Source: Spirosoma endbachense (GTDB lineage Bacteria; Bacteroidota; Bacteroidia; Cytophagales; Spirosomataceae). From it: DNA of 64,000 nt. The DNA lies in assembly GCF_010233585.1 (NCBI RefSeq), contig NZ_CP045997.1:628489-692488 (forward strand). Direction: 5' to 3'. Shown piece by piece: positions 56,174-63,923 of the stretch. Made by a program: the position numbers and the translations under genes. The notes under the pieces are model-generated. The model made no database searches. It was not told where the DNA came from and was given only the letters and a program-made list of their open reading frames with translations. Within the stretch, counting starts at the first letter, position 1, and every line of letters starts with the position of its first letter.

Positions 56174-56201
56174 TGAACCGCGCGCCTGGTGATAGTAAAA
56201 A

Positions 56202-56230
56202 AAAGCAGGCTAATAAAATCAGTCTGCTTT
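56202..56230 (+). terminator. short terminator-like hairpin
   Basis: AAAGCAG (56202-56208) pairs with CTGCTTT (56224-56230), about 30 bases after the broken gene. The stem is short, so the call is moderate. Confidence 0.45.
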
Positions 56231-56441
56231 CCTTACCCTAAAACCTACCGCTGCGATTTGAAATAACAACAGGTTGCAGCAAAAATAGACGGTAGAGCCA
56301 TTGGCATTTTTCAGAATAGACCGTTGGCCCTAAAACCTAGATGAAATCCCTTTATTTACCTATGAATACTTTTTGTTAAAACACATAAAGCAATACAAAT
56401 AAGTCAGCTTTTGGGCCAATAGGTTTACATCAAACAGCCTT

Positions 56442-56663
56442 CTACTTCTGGTTTATTCTACTTACTGCTTCGTCAATCAAATGGACGGAAAAAGTTTGGG
56501 ACGGAAAAAAAAGCGTGTTTTTATGCCGCAAACCAAAAGAGGGATCTTTGCGAAGGTCAACGACTACATACTTAAAATCAGAGGAGAGATACACTTTAGC
56601 GACATAAGGTAAGCTTCTGGCCTTTTGTAGCTCAGATTGGTAAGCATCTATCTGGTGTAGCAT
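56442..56663 (-). CDS. small protein of unknown function
   Basis: This 73-aa minus-strand frame begins MLHQIDAYQSELQKARSLPY and continues with alternating strands (AKVYLSSDFKYVVVDLRKD). It has protein-like composition but no signal peptide, membrane helix or recognised motif. It lies in the gene-poor part of the island. Confidence 0.4.
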   Translation of the reverse strand: MLHQIDAYQSELQKARSLPYVAKVYLSSDFKYVVVDLRKDPSFGLRHKNTLFFPSQTFSVHLIDEAVSRINQK

Positions 56664-56752
56664 TGGTAGTGGTGGTCAATTCTTAACAGTAGGGCTTAGT
56701 AGCATAACGTTCATTGCTATTGTTTAAACTGGTTTGGCCAGGGCAAAAAAAT

Positions 56753-56785
56753 GCACTGTCCCACCTTAAGCAAGTGAGACAGTGC
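56753..56785. terminator. hairpin, 12-bp stem with one mismatch
   Basis: GCACTGTCCCAC (56753-56764) pairs with GTGAGACAGTGC (56774-56785) around a 9-base loop. It lies between two small minus-strand frames and may end transcription from the right. Confidence 0.5.
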
Positions 56786-56876
56786 GTTTAATTAGGTATG
56801 CTTGTAGAAAGAGGGAGGCCCGAAAACCTTGTAAAACTATAAAATTAATAGTGGCTTTATATGATTACTATACTAT

Positions 56877-57077
56877 TTATTCCTCTATTCGGATTGAGTA
56901 TTCTAGCTTTTTTCTATTGGGCATTAAAGTACCTTCGACTCTTTGCTTTCTTCGCAATGCATTCATAACACTAGTTTGTATAAACGGTCGTTCGGTTAGC
57001 CAGTCTTTAAATTGCTCCTGCTCCTTAGTAGACAAAGTAGATAAATCGATTTGAGTCATCATTTCGTCAATTGTCAT
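56877..57077 (-). CDS. small acidic protein of unknown function
   Basis: The 66-aa product begins MTIDEMMTQIDLSTLSTKEQ and has a helical N-terminal half and a basic C-terminus (RRKQRVEGTLMPNRKKLEYS). No family is recognised. A frame on the opposite strand over the same bases looks like its shadow. Confidence 0.4.
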   Translation of the reverse strand: MTIDEMMTQIDLSTLSTKEQEQFKDWLTERPFIQTSVMNALRRKQRVEGTLMPNRKKLEYSIRIEE

Positions 57078-57228
57078 CTCTCAGTTGGTTTGTGGATAGC
57101 TCCTTCCAGCAAAGGAATACCCCATTCTCAAAATAGAAATTTACGAATTAAGCCAACTTCCAGATTGACCAATTGAAACAAACTGGCTGAAATTGGCGCA
57201 AATTCAACGAAATCTTTCAACTTCTTTC

Positions 57229-57250
57229 AGGCTCCTGGCAACGGGAGCCT
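57229..57250 (+). terminator. rho-independent terminator
   Basis: AGGCTCC (57229-57235) and GGAGCCT (57244-57250) form a 7-bp stem followed by TTTACTTTTC. No plus-strand gene ends nearby, so it may insulate the esterase gene that follows. Confidence 0.65.
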
Positions 57251-57372
57251 TTTACTTTTCTGGCCACAAAACGCTAAACCAAGCAAGCCACTGGCCATGA
57301 AATCGTTTATCTCCGCAATGCTTTTTGGTCTGTTGGCCTTCTCTTTCGCCAACACCAACCCCCTTTCCGCTT

Positions 57373-58399
57373 ATGCGCGACCTCAAACTATTCGGCCTGG
57401 TTCTCCTGGCTTGCCTGGCAGCACTGCTCCTAAGCCGCGTCATTCTCAATCAGGATTCCAAAACGTAAACGCTAAGCAACCAGGCCAGACGATTCAGCCG
57501 CGCAACGGTCAGTATTTTACCCCCGATGAGTTGGAGCTGATAGCCCGCACCGAGCTATCCAATTTTACAGGAGCGCCGGCCGCAGGTTCAGCCGTCATTG
57601 ATCGGGTGGGTGTGGGTGAAGTGCTAGTCGTATTCGGCCATTCGGTTGCCCAGGGGGAAACCAATCAGGTCTATACCAATCCAGATCCGCGCGTTCGCTG
57701 TGTGAACTACCATGATCCGGAGTGTAAGGAAGCCAATCTGCCGCTGGTGTATTCGCCGGTAACAGCAACCAGTAAAATTGGTCCTTTCGGTTCTGGTCCC
57801 TACGTCTGGGGGCGGTCATGGGTAATAAACTCGCAGCGGCTTTAAATGTGCCCGTATTGTTATTCAATACGGCATTTGGTGGGTCGCAGATCCTGCATAA
57901 CTATAAAGTCATCAAGGGTATTCCCTTTGACCATAGCTTTATCAAGTATAACCTGGGTATGCCCTACCAACCGCTCCGGGCAACCCTTACTAAATACATT
58001 CCGACGACGGGTATTCGGGCGGTCATGGTGCACCACGGGGTGAACGATCGCAACGACAGCAACCGGCAGCAATTTGCCGAACAGTACCGAACGGTTATTC
58101 AGCATAGCCGGGAAACCTACAAAATTCCCGATGTCGCCTGGCTGCTGGCGATGGAAGATGGTGGTATCGAGATTGATTCGGAGCAAATGCGCGCGGGCAC
58201 CAGTGACGTGCTGGCCAGTGAACCCAATTGCTACGTGGGCGCTGATCTACTGGCTTTACGGCAGCAACGCGCGGGCCGTGACGATACAATTCATTTGCGG
58301 GTAGACGATTGGGATGCTTACGCGACACTTTGGGCTAATTCGCTCTTAGCGGTCATCAATAAGACCAAACCCAAATCGGCAGTCCTGGCCACCGAATAA
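57373..58399 (+). pseudogene. SGNH/sialate-O-acetylesterase-like exported protein with two frameshifts
   Basis: Three frames join into one protein. The ATG at 57373 opens a signal-like helix (MRDLKLFGLVLLACLAALLL). After about 57460 it continues NVNAKQPGQTIQPRNGQYF in a second frame with VVFGHSVAQGETN as the nucleophile region. After about 57812 it continues as MGNKLAAALNVPVLLFNTAF, GGS, then VMVHHGVNDRND to the stop at 58399. Extra bases in AAAA (57460-57463) and GGGGG (57808-57812) restore YVWGAVMGNKL, which fits the SGNH/GDSL family. An alternative start at 57297 gives a second signal-like leader (MKSFISAMLFGLLAFSF). A carbohydrate or peptidoglycan esterase role is inferred. Confidence 0.7.
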
Positions 58400-58408
58400 A
58401 CCAATAAT

Positions 58409-58594
58409 GTGGTCAGCACGTCGGTGCTCGGCATCAGCAATGCGTGGGTGTTTTTGCCCAATTCGGAAATGGCATTTCTGGCGGTGGCGGTTGGCGTAAC
58501 GGCAGCGCTGTTTCAAACCAGAAAGCTCATTCCGGCCCTGATTGCACTCTGCTTTGTTACCTACGGTTTAGGCCGCTTACGATCAGCGCCCTAA
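58409..58594 (+). CDS. small membrane protein
   Basis: A GTG at 58409 opens a 61-aa protein with hydrophobic stretches (EMAFLAVAVGVTAALFQ and LIPALIALCFVTYGLG), consistent with two membrane helices. It follows the broken esterase by 10 bases. It could be a holin-like protein given the lysis-type genes downstream, but its size and sequence do not prove this. Confidence 0.5.
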   Translation: MVSTSVLGISNAWVFLPNSEMAFLAVAVGVTAALFQTRKLIPALIALCFVTYGLGRLRSAP

Positions 58595-58761
58595 CTGGCT
58601 TTCATGGGTATCCATTCACCAGCGGTGTTTTTGGTATACCATTTACCATCCAGACTAACCCACGGCCCTTTACCGGGCAAAATGCCCTGACGCTTACCGG
58701 TTGAACTGACGCCTGAGTTCTTCGACGTAGGCTTTGTGCTTTTTAATGTGGCGGTCTTCAT
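58591..58761 (-). CDS. small protein (56 aa), too short for routine detection
   Basis: The minus-strand ATG at 58761 opens a 56-aa frame whose second half has strong protein character: KGPWVSLDGKWYTKNTAGEW followed by IPMKAS. The aromatic/glycine pattern resembles short secreted or phage-associated repeats. It overlaps the 3' end of the gene at 58694-59113 in another frame, so it may be its frameshifted extension instead of a separate gene. Confidence 0.4.
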   Translation of the reverse strand: MKTATLKSTKPTSKNSGVSSTGKRQGILPGKGPWVSLDGKWYTKNTAGEWIPMKAS

Positions 58762-59113
58762 AGGTGATGTAGGAGGTAATTATTACTGCAAACAGGGTAT
58801 CGGGGCAATCGGTTCGAGACTCAATAGTAAAGGTAGTGAAATAGTATTTGCTCCCATATGATGAAATGGCATAGTACTTATTGGGATCGTCTGATTTAGG
58901 CGATTGAGTAATGTACAGATTGCCAGACAGCATTTTAGATACCTGGCTAAATCGCAGATTATGAAAACGGGATTTTGCCGTGGGTGCGTCCAGATCAGCC
59001 CGGTAGTTTTCCATAAAATGATCGCAATTGGTGGTCTGCCAGAAGATTTCGGCCCGTAAGCCGGGGGTTAATATGAAGGTAGTATTCTTAGGTAAGTGAC
59101 TCGATTTTTTCAT
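58694..59113 (-). CDS. hypothetical protein
   Basis: The start is the ATG at 59113 (MKKSSHLPKNTTFILTPG), giving 139 aa. The body is mixed: AEIFWQTTNCDHFMENYRAD, then SQVSKMLSGNLYITQS and YYFTTFTIESRTDCPDTLFA with a charged helical tail (KHKAYVEELRRQF). I see no signal peptide or known family. It is the only longer minus-strand gene in the phage-like cluster. Confidence 0.55.
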   Translation of the reverse strand: MKKSSHLPKNTTFILTPGLRAEIFWQTTNCDHFMENYRADLDAPTAKSRFHNLRFSQVSKMLSGNLYITQSPKSDDPNKYYAISSYGSKYYFTTFTIESRTDCPDTLFAVIITSYITYEDRHIKKHKAYVEELRRQFNR

Positions 59114-59294
59114 GAACTTAAAACGAAACATACAGACTTTGGTCACGCAAACTAGCGGCTATTGCCGTCATGCTTACACCTATTGGGTTAAGTACAACGC
59201 TGTCAGCAGATGGGCAAACCGCTGGTTTGCCCACTCTCTCACCGATGCAACCCCGGTCGCTCCTGGCCGATTTGGAGCTATAATTTGCTGATCG

Positions 59295-59756
59295 ATGCTT
59301 ATTGGCTTTAAAAATAGATTTCATGAAAATGACCTTGTCGGGGCACTGATAGCAGTCAGTACGGGTTCAAACTGGATTCACACGGAGCTGATCTACCCCG
59401 ATGGTGTTTCCGTTTCGAGTTGGGCCCAAACAAAGGGCGTAGTGGCTCGACCCACCACCCATACCCTGAAGAACCCAACCTATTGGGAAGTCTATGACCT
59501 GGGACGTTTCGACACGACCGGCTTGGATGCGTTCATACGCTCCCAGATCGGCAAAGGCTATGACTGGCAAGGTGTGTTTTTCACCTACGGACTGCCCTTA
59601 CAAAAACAGGCCTGGGACAAGTGGACGTGCGCGGAGCTGGTGTATTTCGCCCTGGTGCATTATACGCCGGTGGATCTGCCAGGTACCCAAACGGCCGTAA
59701 CACCTGGCCAGCTTCGGGCCATGATTAAGAAAGCAGGCTATAGACGAGTGATTTAA
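59295..59756 (+). CDS. papain-like amidase/peptidase (NlpC/P60-YiiX-type)
   Basis: This 153-aa protein fits the circularly permuted NlpC/P60 (YiiX/YebB-like) fold. The catalytic His is at residue 29 in GSNWIHTELIYPDG, and Cys112 lies in DKWTCAELVYFALVHY. Between them is YEVYDLGRF-like sequence. Such enzymes cleave peptidoglycan peptides or amide bonds in phage and bacterial proteins. Its stop is two bases before the next gene, so they form one operon. Confidence 0.75.
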   Translation: MLIGFKNRFHENDLVGALIAVSTGSNWIHTELIYPDGVSVSSWAQTKGVVARPTTHTLKNPTYWEVYDLGRFDTTGLDAFIRSQIGKGYDWQGVFFTYGLPLQKQAWDKWTCAELVYFALVHYTPVDLPGTQTAVTPGQLRAMIKKAGYRRVI

Positions 59757-59757
59757 G

Positions 59758-60738
59758 ATGTTGCAGCTCAAGAAACCCATCGGAACAGTAAGCCCCAAGG
59801 AAAGACGATTGGGCCTGGTACCCGTTTTTGCCAGTCAGAAATATGTCGATACCAATACACGGGTAAGCGTTGGTAGTCGGGTGAATGCCTATTGGGATGA
59901 GAACGGGTTTACGCCGATCTACAAAGGCTTTTCCAGAACAAAACGAACCGTATCCGCAGACGACATTAACCGGGCGGTGATCAAGTTCCGCTTGAAGGGT
60001 ATCGAGTTTGGCAACTGGCTAACCAACGAAGATGCCTACAATTACCTGGCGGCTTTAGTGATTGCGCTCAAAGATCTAACCAGGATCGTCGGGTATAGTA
60101 ATATCGGGTTGAATGGTACGATAGGCATTGCCTTTGGTGCGCGTGGTCATCAACGCGCGGCCGGTCACTTTGAGCCGGATACGTTTATGATCAATATGAC
60201 CCGCTACAAACGCTATATCGAAGATCTTTCGGGTAGGCGTATCGATGTACCCAAGTCAGTAAAGTTCATGGAAACGGGCGGGGTGGGTTCCCTGGCTCAC
60301 GAATACGGACACGCCCTAGATTACTTCTTTGGCACGTTCGTCGAGCAAAGCAAGTTTTACCGCTCCCTGACCTACGGTTCTGATACCTCGCTCATTACCA
60401 AGAACATCGATAAAAAAGGCTCACTCAGGTATCAAATGACCGAAATCATCCAGGCCATTCAACAGACCAGATCCTACCGATTCATGCGTAAAAGCCTGGT
60501 CACGAAAGGGGAATCGGATTCGTACTGGCTTCGGCACAATGAGCTTTGGGCGCGGCTGTTTGAAGTGTGGGTGAACTACAAAATGCGGGAGAAAGGCATT
60601 ACCAACCGGTTCCTGCACAAAGAGAAATACAAGTCTTTAGCCAAGTCGATTGGCTGTTACCAAACCCAAACCGAATTTTCCAGGATACGGCCGCTAGTGG
60701 ATCGGCTCATGCTTTACATCGCTAAACTGGCTAACTAA
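59758..60738 (+). CDS. LPD1-like protein with HEYGH zinc motif
   Basis: The 326-aa protein contains the zinc-metallopeptidase-like motif HEYGH at residues 181-185 (GSLAHEYGHALDYFFG). It resembles the large polyvalent protein-associated domain LPD1, found in phage and conjugative-element proteins, where it is thought to act as a peptidase or processing unit. Before it lies IGLNGTIGIAFGARGHQRAA, and after it a helical region with a second Glu candidate (NELWARLFEVWVNY). No signal peptide is present. It lies in a tight operon between the papain-like amidase and membrane proteins. Confidence 0.7.
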   Translation: MLQLKKPIGTVSPKERRLGLVPVFASQKYVDTNTRVSVGSRVNAYWDENGFTPIYKGFSRTKRTVSADDINRAVIKFRLKGIEFGNWLTNEDAYNYLAALVIALKDLTRIVGYSNIGLNGTIGIAFGARGHQRAAGHFEPDTFMINMTRYKRYIEDLSGRRIDVPKSVKFMETGGVGSLAHEYGHALDYFFGTFVEQSKFYRSLTYGSDTSLITKNIDKKGSLRYQMTEIIQAIQQTRSYRFMRKSLVTKGESDSYWLRHNELWARLFEVWVNYKMREKGITNRFLHKEKYKSLAKSIGCYQTQTEFSRIRPLVDRLMLYIAKLAN

Positions 60739-60744
60739 CGAGCT

Positions 60745-61233
60745 ATGGCAACGACCTATAAAAGTGGTGATATCGTCGGCACCCGGAACACAAGATATAG
60801 AGTAGGTGATGGTATTATTCCCGGACTCGGCCATTGGGTTGATGAAACGTATGTCTGGCGTTTACGCTATTTAAGCGATGTCAATTTGTGGGTATTGACG
60901 ATAAAGAGCAGCCTTCCAACAGCCTGGGATGGAAAGGAGCGGCTACAAAGCGCTACAGACATCAATCAGTATACCCTTGATCCTGAATTCCTTGCGAGTG
61001 ACTTTGTTCAGAAAAAAATTTTAGCGGATAATGCGGCTTTAGAGAACGTTCATCTTCAACAAAGTATGGCTTTATCGGATAGCCAGGTTCAGGATAATAC
61101 GACCACGCTAACTGTAACCAATTCAACGAAGCCCAAAGACCCTGACCCGAAACCACGCGTCAACACAACCTATCTGCTTATTCTAGCCGCCCTGGTCTTG
61201 TTAATTCTGGTCGTAAAACGTAGATCTTCCTAA
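60745..61233 (+). CDS. tail-anchored protein of unknown function
   Basis: The 162-aa protein has a soluble N-terminal part (VGTRNTRYRVGDGIIPGLGH) and a single C-terminal membrane helix (TTYLLILAALVLLILVVKRR) preceded by a Pro/Lys-rich linker. This gives a cytoplasmic domain anchored by its tail. It starts six bases after the LPD1-like gene. Function unknown. Confidence 0.65.
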   Translation: MATTYKSGDIVGTRNTRYRVGDGIIPGLGHWVDETYVWRLRYLSDVNLWVLTIKSSLPTAWDGKERLQSATDINQYTLDPEFLASDFVQKKILADNAALENVHLQQSMALSDSQVQDNTTTLTVTNSTKPKDPDPKPRVNTTYLLILAALVLLILVVKRRSS

Positions 61234-61236
61234 AGA

Positions 61237-61517
61237 ATGGCTACTACCCCGCAATACGCCGAACCGTACTACTCAGCCTATATCAATGCTGATTGTAAGG
61301 TCATTTCGCCCCTATCGGCTAACTATCATGCCTTATCGGAAAATTGTCAACAGGTTAATTACCTGATTGATCAGATCAACAAACCCTACACCGGCAACAG
61401 CAACAGCGAACGGCTAGCCTGGCTAAAGATGGTCAGCGTATTGAAGAGGGCGGAGCATTGCTTGCTCTGTTAGGTCTTGTAAAATCAGTTATCAACTTCT
61501 TTAAAAAAACAGACTAG
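61237..61517 (+). pseudogene. small membrane-associated protein with a probable frameshift
   Basis: The ATG at 61237 opens a 78-aa frame (MATTPQYAEPYYSAYINADC) that ends at 61473. An alternative frame continues from about 61415 as LAKDGQRIEEGGALLALLGL, then VKSVINFFKKTD, to a stop at 61515. One extra C in the CC at 61418-61419 joins the two parts into a ~93-aa protein with a hydrophobic C-terminal segment. That tail looks more natural than the ending of the unshifted frame. It is probably a small membrane-active or holin-like protein. Confidence 0.5.
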
Positions 61518-61519
61518 CC

Positions 61520-61969
61520 ATGTGGATTATCATTGCACAAATCATTTGTCTGGTGGCCGCTATTGGTCTACTGGCCATCCTTTACGATCTGGATCATGAA
61601 ACGCCTGCCTTTATTCGGTATGGAATCCTGATTCTGGCAACTGCTTTTGTTGGTGCCTTTGGAGCGAGTTTCCGAAACCGTGACGTATATGAACATGCAG
61701 CTGCTATTGCCTTTACCGGAGTTGGAGCACTGGTCGTGGTGATTGTGACTTACATGTTTATTACTAAAAAGATCCAACCGGCAGTCATGAAGATTTCCGG
61801 TTCTGCGTTGGGTATTGTTGCCCTACTCTGGTTGGTCGGTAGCTGCTCAGATATCAAACGGCAGGAATTACAAATCATTGATGCCAAGGCTCCAACCTCT
61901 TCAACCGTTGCGATCGGGGATAGTACACAGAAAGCGATCGATGACTTTAAGAGCCTGTCTAATCAATGA
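61520..61969 (+). CDS. small multi-pass membrane protein
   Basis: The 149-aa protein has hydrophobic segments at about residues 2-20, 34-50, 62-80 and 92-108 and a soluble C-terminal tail (KAIDDFKSLSNQ). It has a Cys in the last hydrophobic segment (LLWLVGSCSD). It overlaps the next gene by four bases (ATGA), which implies coupled translation. Position and topology fit a holin-like or immunity-type protein, but no family is recognised. Confidence 0.65.
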   Translation: MWIIIAQIICLVAAIGLLAILYDLDHETPAFIRYGILILATAFVGAFGASFRNRDVYEHAAAIAFTGVGALVVVIVTYMFITKKIQPAVMKISGSALGIVALLWLVGSCSDIKRQELQIIDAKAPTSSTVAIGDSTQKAIDDFKSLSNQ

Positions 61970-62424
61970 GGCTTTCCGATCGCATCCTTATCTATATAGC
62001 CAGTCTACTCCTGTTTTTTGCGGGAGTAGCATTGTGCTCAATGGCCAGTGCGCAGACGCTGCCCATGCACGCTAATCAAGATCCGGGCTACTGGTATAAT
62101 CTGTATCAGGAGGAACAAGCCAGGGCGAACGGACTGGAAGCGTCAGGTCGAACGTCGATCGATGGTTTGAAAGCCAGTCTAAAAGCGGCAAATGATACCA
62201 TTACGAAACAGAGTGCTACGATTGTTCGACTCGTCAAAGAACGCAATAATCAGGCAGACCGGGCAACTCTGGCGGAAAAGCAGCTCAAGCCAGTCAGTGA
62301 CGAGCTTGCTAAATACGAAGGCAAAACGATTGCCGGCAAAGCGATCCGAAAGGTAAGTAACGCTTTGAAGTATGTCGGCGGAGTTACCATTATTATCATT
62401 GGCGTTAAAGCAGCATTACTCTAA
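61966..62424 (+). CDS. spanin-like protein (signal anchor, coiled coil, C-terminal helix)
   Basis: The 152-aa protein begins with a signal anchor (RILIYIASLLLFFAGVALCS). A long, highly charged coiled-coil region follows (ASLKAANDTITKQSATIVRL, KERNNQADRATLAEKQLK). It ends in a second membrane segment (VGGVTIIIIGVKAALL). This layout resembles i-spanins or Rz-like lysis proteins, except for the extra C-terminal helix. It is coupled by ATGA overlap to the preceding membrane protein and is followed by a terminator. A GH19 endolysin lies 0.7 kb downstream. Confidence 0.6.
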   Translation: MRLSDRILIYIASLLLFFAGVALCSMASAQTLPMHANQDPGYWYNLYQEEQARANGLEASGRTSIDGLKASLKAANDTITKQSATIVRLVKERNNQADRATLAEKQLKPVSDELAKYEGKTIAGKAIRKVSNALKYVGGVTIIIIGVKAALL

Positions 62425-62433
62425 TTAAATAAT

Positions 62434-62470
62434 CCCCTATTCTCCGCCCCGGAGGGTTTTGATATAGGGG
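62434..62470 (+). terminator. nested hairpin after the spanin-like gene
   Basis: CCCCTAT (62434-62440) pairs with ATAGGGG (62464-62470), with an inner CTCCG/CGGAG stem. It begins 10 bases after the stop of the spanin-like gene. Confidence 0.6.
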
Positions 62471-62795
62471 CTTGCACCTGCTTTTGGACAGCATATACAA
62501 CTGCTCAGCTTGTGTAATGACTAAGAAAGGTATAGTTTATCATGCGAGTGATAGTGGCGATCAGCAATAACTAGTGCCTATCTTTTACTTATTACGGGTA
62601 AATTGACCGCCCAAATCCGTCAACGCCAGATCAGTCGATTCCGTAGGTGATAGATCACCATCACCGGGCGGCCCCGCTTATTTTTCTTTTCATCAGCTAG
62701 TTAGATTCTGTTTGATGAAGTGTGTGTGGCAGTCAGTTTGTAATGGAATCAGGTGGTCTGTGGCACCGATATTACCATTACGTCGAGTCGGCTTT
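62471..62795. other. 325-base gap without a gene
   Basis: I see no coding frame of note. The stretch separates the plus-strand operon from a small minus-strand gene. Confidence 0.45.
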
Positions 62796-62987
62796 CTAAT
62801 CAGGATGATTCAGTTTTCGTAGCAGTCGACCAATGACAATAGCCTCCCGGCCAGAGTCGAAACGAACCAACATACTGCCATTTCGCCCCCGAATACACTT
62901 GCCATCTTCACGGAGCACGGCTGCGCAGGCCTGGCCTTTTAGTGCCGGATCAGTCATACGATCGCCGAGGTACGTGTAGCGTTTCAT
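62796..62987 (-). CDS. small conserved-looking protein (KOW/SH3-like)
   Basis: The 63-aa product (MKRYTYLGDRMTDPALKGQA ... KCIRGRNGSMLVRFDSGREA) shows a short beta-barrel pattern like KOW or SH3 domains: two strands with a Gly-rich turn and a LVRFDSG strand. It is basic and may bind nucleic acid. No family name can be given. Confidence 0.55.
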   Translation of the reverse strand: MKRYTYLGDRMTDPALKGQACAAVLREDGKCIRGRNGSMLVRFDSGREAIVIGRLLRKLNHPD

Positions 62988-63118
62988 GGGATAGCTTTTA
63001 TAGAAGTAAATGAGTGAAGCCTACTGATACCGGAAAGTAAAGTGAATTTCAAGATACTGATTGTCAGTTAATATTGTACTCTTAAGGCTAAAATCATAGC
63101 CCATAAACTGTATTAATT

Positions 63119-63703
63119 ATGGAATTGAAAGGTGGTTTATACATAACACCACGGCAGCTTTTAGCTTGTGGAGCCAATCCAGCCTATATAGATCGATACA
63201 TACATTGGATCGAATTCTTTAAGAACGATAGACGCTTCGAAATAAACACCGCTTTGCGGTTATCCCATTTTTTGGCACAATTGATTCATGAATCCATGAA
63301 TTTTTCCAGAGTCCTGGAAACTGGAAGTGGAGAACGATATGAGGGCAATAAAAAACTGGGTAATACGGAGCCAGGTGACGGTAAAAAGTACAAAGGCAGG
63401 GGGTTGATCCAGATAACTGGTCGCTGGAATTATGGAGCTTGTCAGCGGTTTTTTGGCGAACCTTATTTGGAAAGACCTGAATTAATGGAACGAGACAAGG
63501 ACGCCGTAGCCGTATCCTTTTGGTACTGGCGTTTCAGGAAACTCAATGCATGGGCCGATAAGGATAATTTGCAAAAGGTAACTTCCGGAATAAATGCCGG
63601 GATGGACAAAATTGATCGTCGGGAAAAGCTTTTAACCAAGAGCAAAAGTGCACTAACCGATATTTCTCAATACAGAAATATATTCCCACCTGATGTTGCC
63701 TGA
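63119..63703 (+). CDS. GH19-family endolysin / chitinase-like enzyme
   Basis: This 194-aa protein matches glycoside hydrolase family 19. The catalytic acid is probably Glu58 in FLAQLIHESMNFSRVLE, and Glu67 follows. KYKGRGLIQITGRWNYGACQ is the family signature around the substrate cleft, and GMDKIDRREKLL closes the fold. Phage and prophage GH19 enzymes cut peptidoglycan glycan strands at lysis. There is no signal peptide, so a holin or the nearby membrane proteins would be needed for release. Confidence 0.88.
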   Translation: MELKGGLYITPRQLLACGANPAYIDRYIHWIEFFKNDRRFEINTALRLSHFLAQLIHESMNFSRVLETGSGERYEGNKKLGNTEPGDGKKYKGRGLIQITGRWNYGACQRFFGEPYLERPELMERDKDAVAVSFWYWRFRKLNAWADKDNLQKVTSGINAGMDKIDRREKLLTKSKSALTDISQYRNIFPPDVA

Positions 63704-63761
63704 TCTATGTCGGTCGTATCGTCTAGTTTGCCGAGATAGCTGCACCGTCTGAAATAGCAAA

Positions 63762-63790
63762 AATCCCGACCAACAATGCCAGTCGGAATT
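63762..63790 (+). terminator. terminator-like hairpin after the endolysin
   Basis: AATCCCGAC (63762-63770) pairs with GTCGGAATT (63782-63790) with one mismatch, 60 bases after the endolysin stop. There is no T-run. Confidence 0.45.
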
Positions 63791-63923
63791 CGATACCACC
63801 ATTCACTACACTAATTTTCGGCTTAGTACGTATGTAACGTCTTAGATCCTTGTTGGTTAGATTAAGGAACAAGCTAGTACTCTTCCAATTTAATGGTTAG
63901 ATAAAAGTAGCTATCTTTCCGAC

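Noticed and set aside
56782..57054. 90-aa plus-strand frame
   Set aside because: It lies opposite a more protein-like 66-aa minus-strand frame and has no motif or start context.
59112..59290. Short frames between the 58694-59113 gene and the papain-like amidase (for example MNLKRNIQTLVTQ...)
   Set aside because: Two competing frames of about 37-58 aa exist, neither with a clear motif or ribosome site; most likely non-coding leader.
55545..61517. Programmed -1 ribosomal frameshifting as the cause of the frame changes
   Set aside because: The changes are mostly in the -1 direction, but I see no slippery heptamer of the X XXY YYZ type at the breaks and no consistent downstream structure. Missing bases explain them better.
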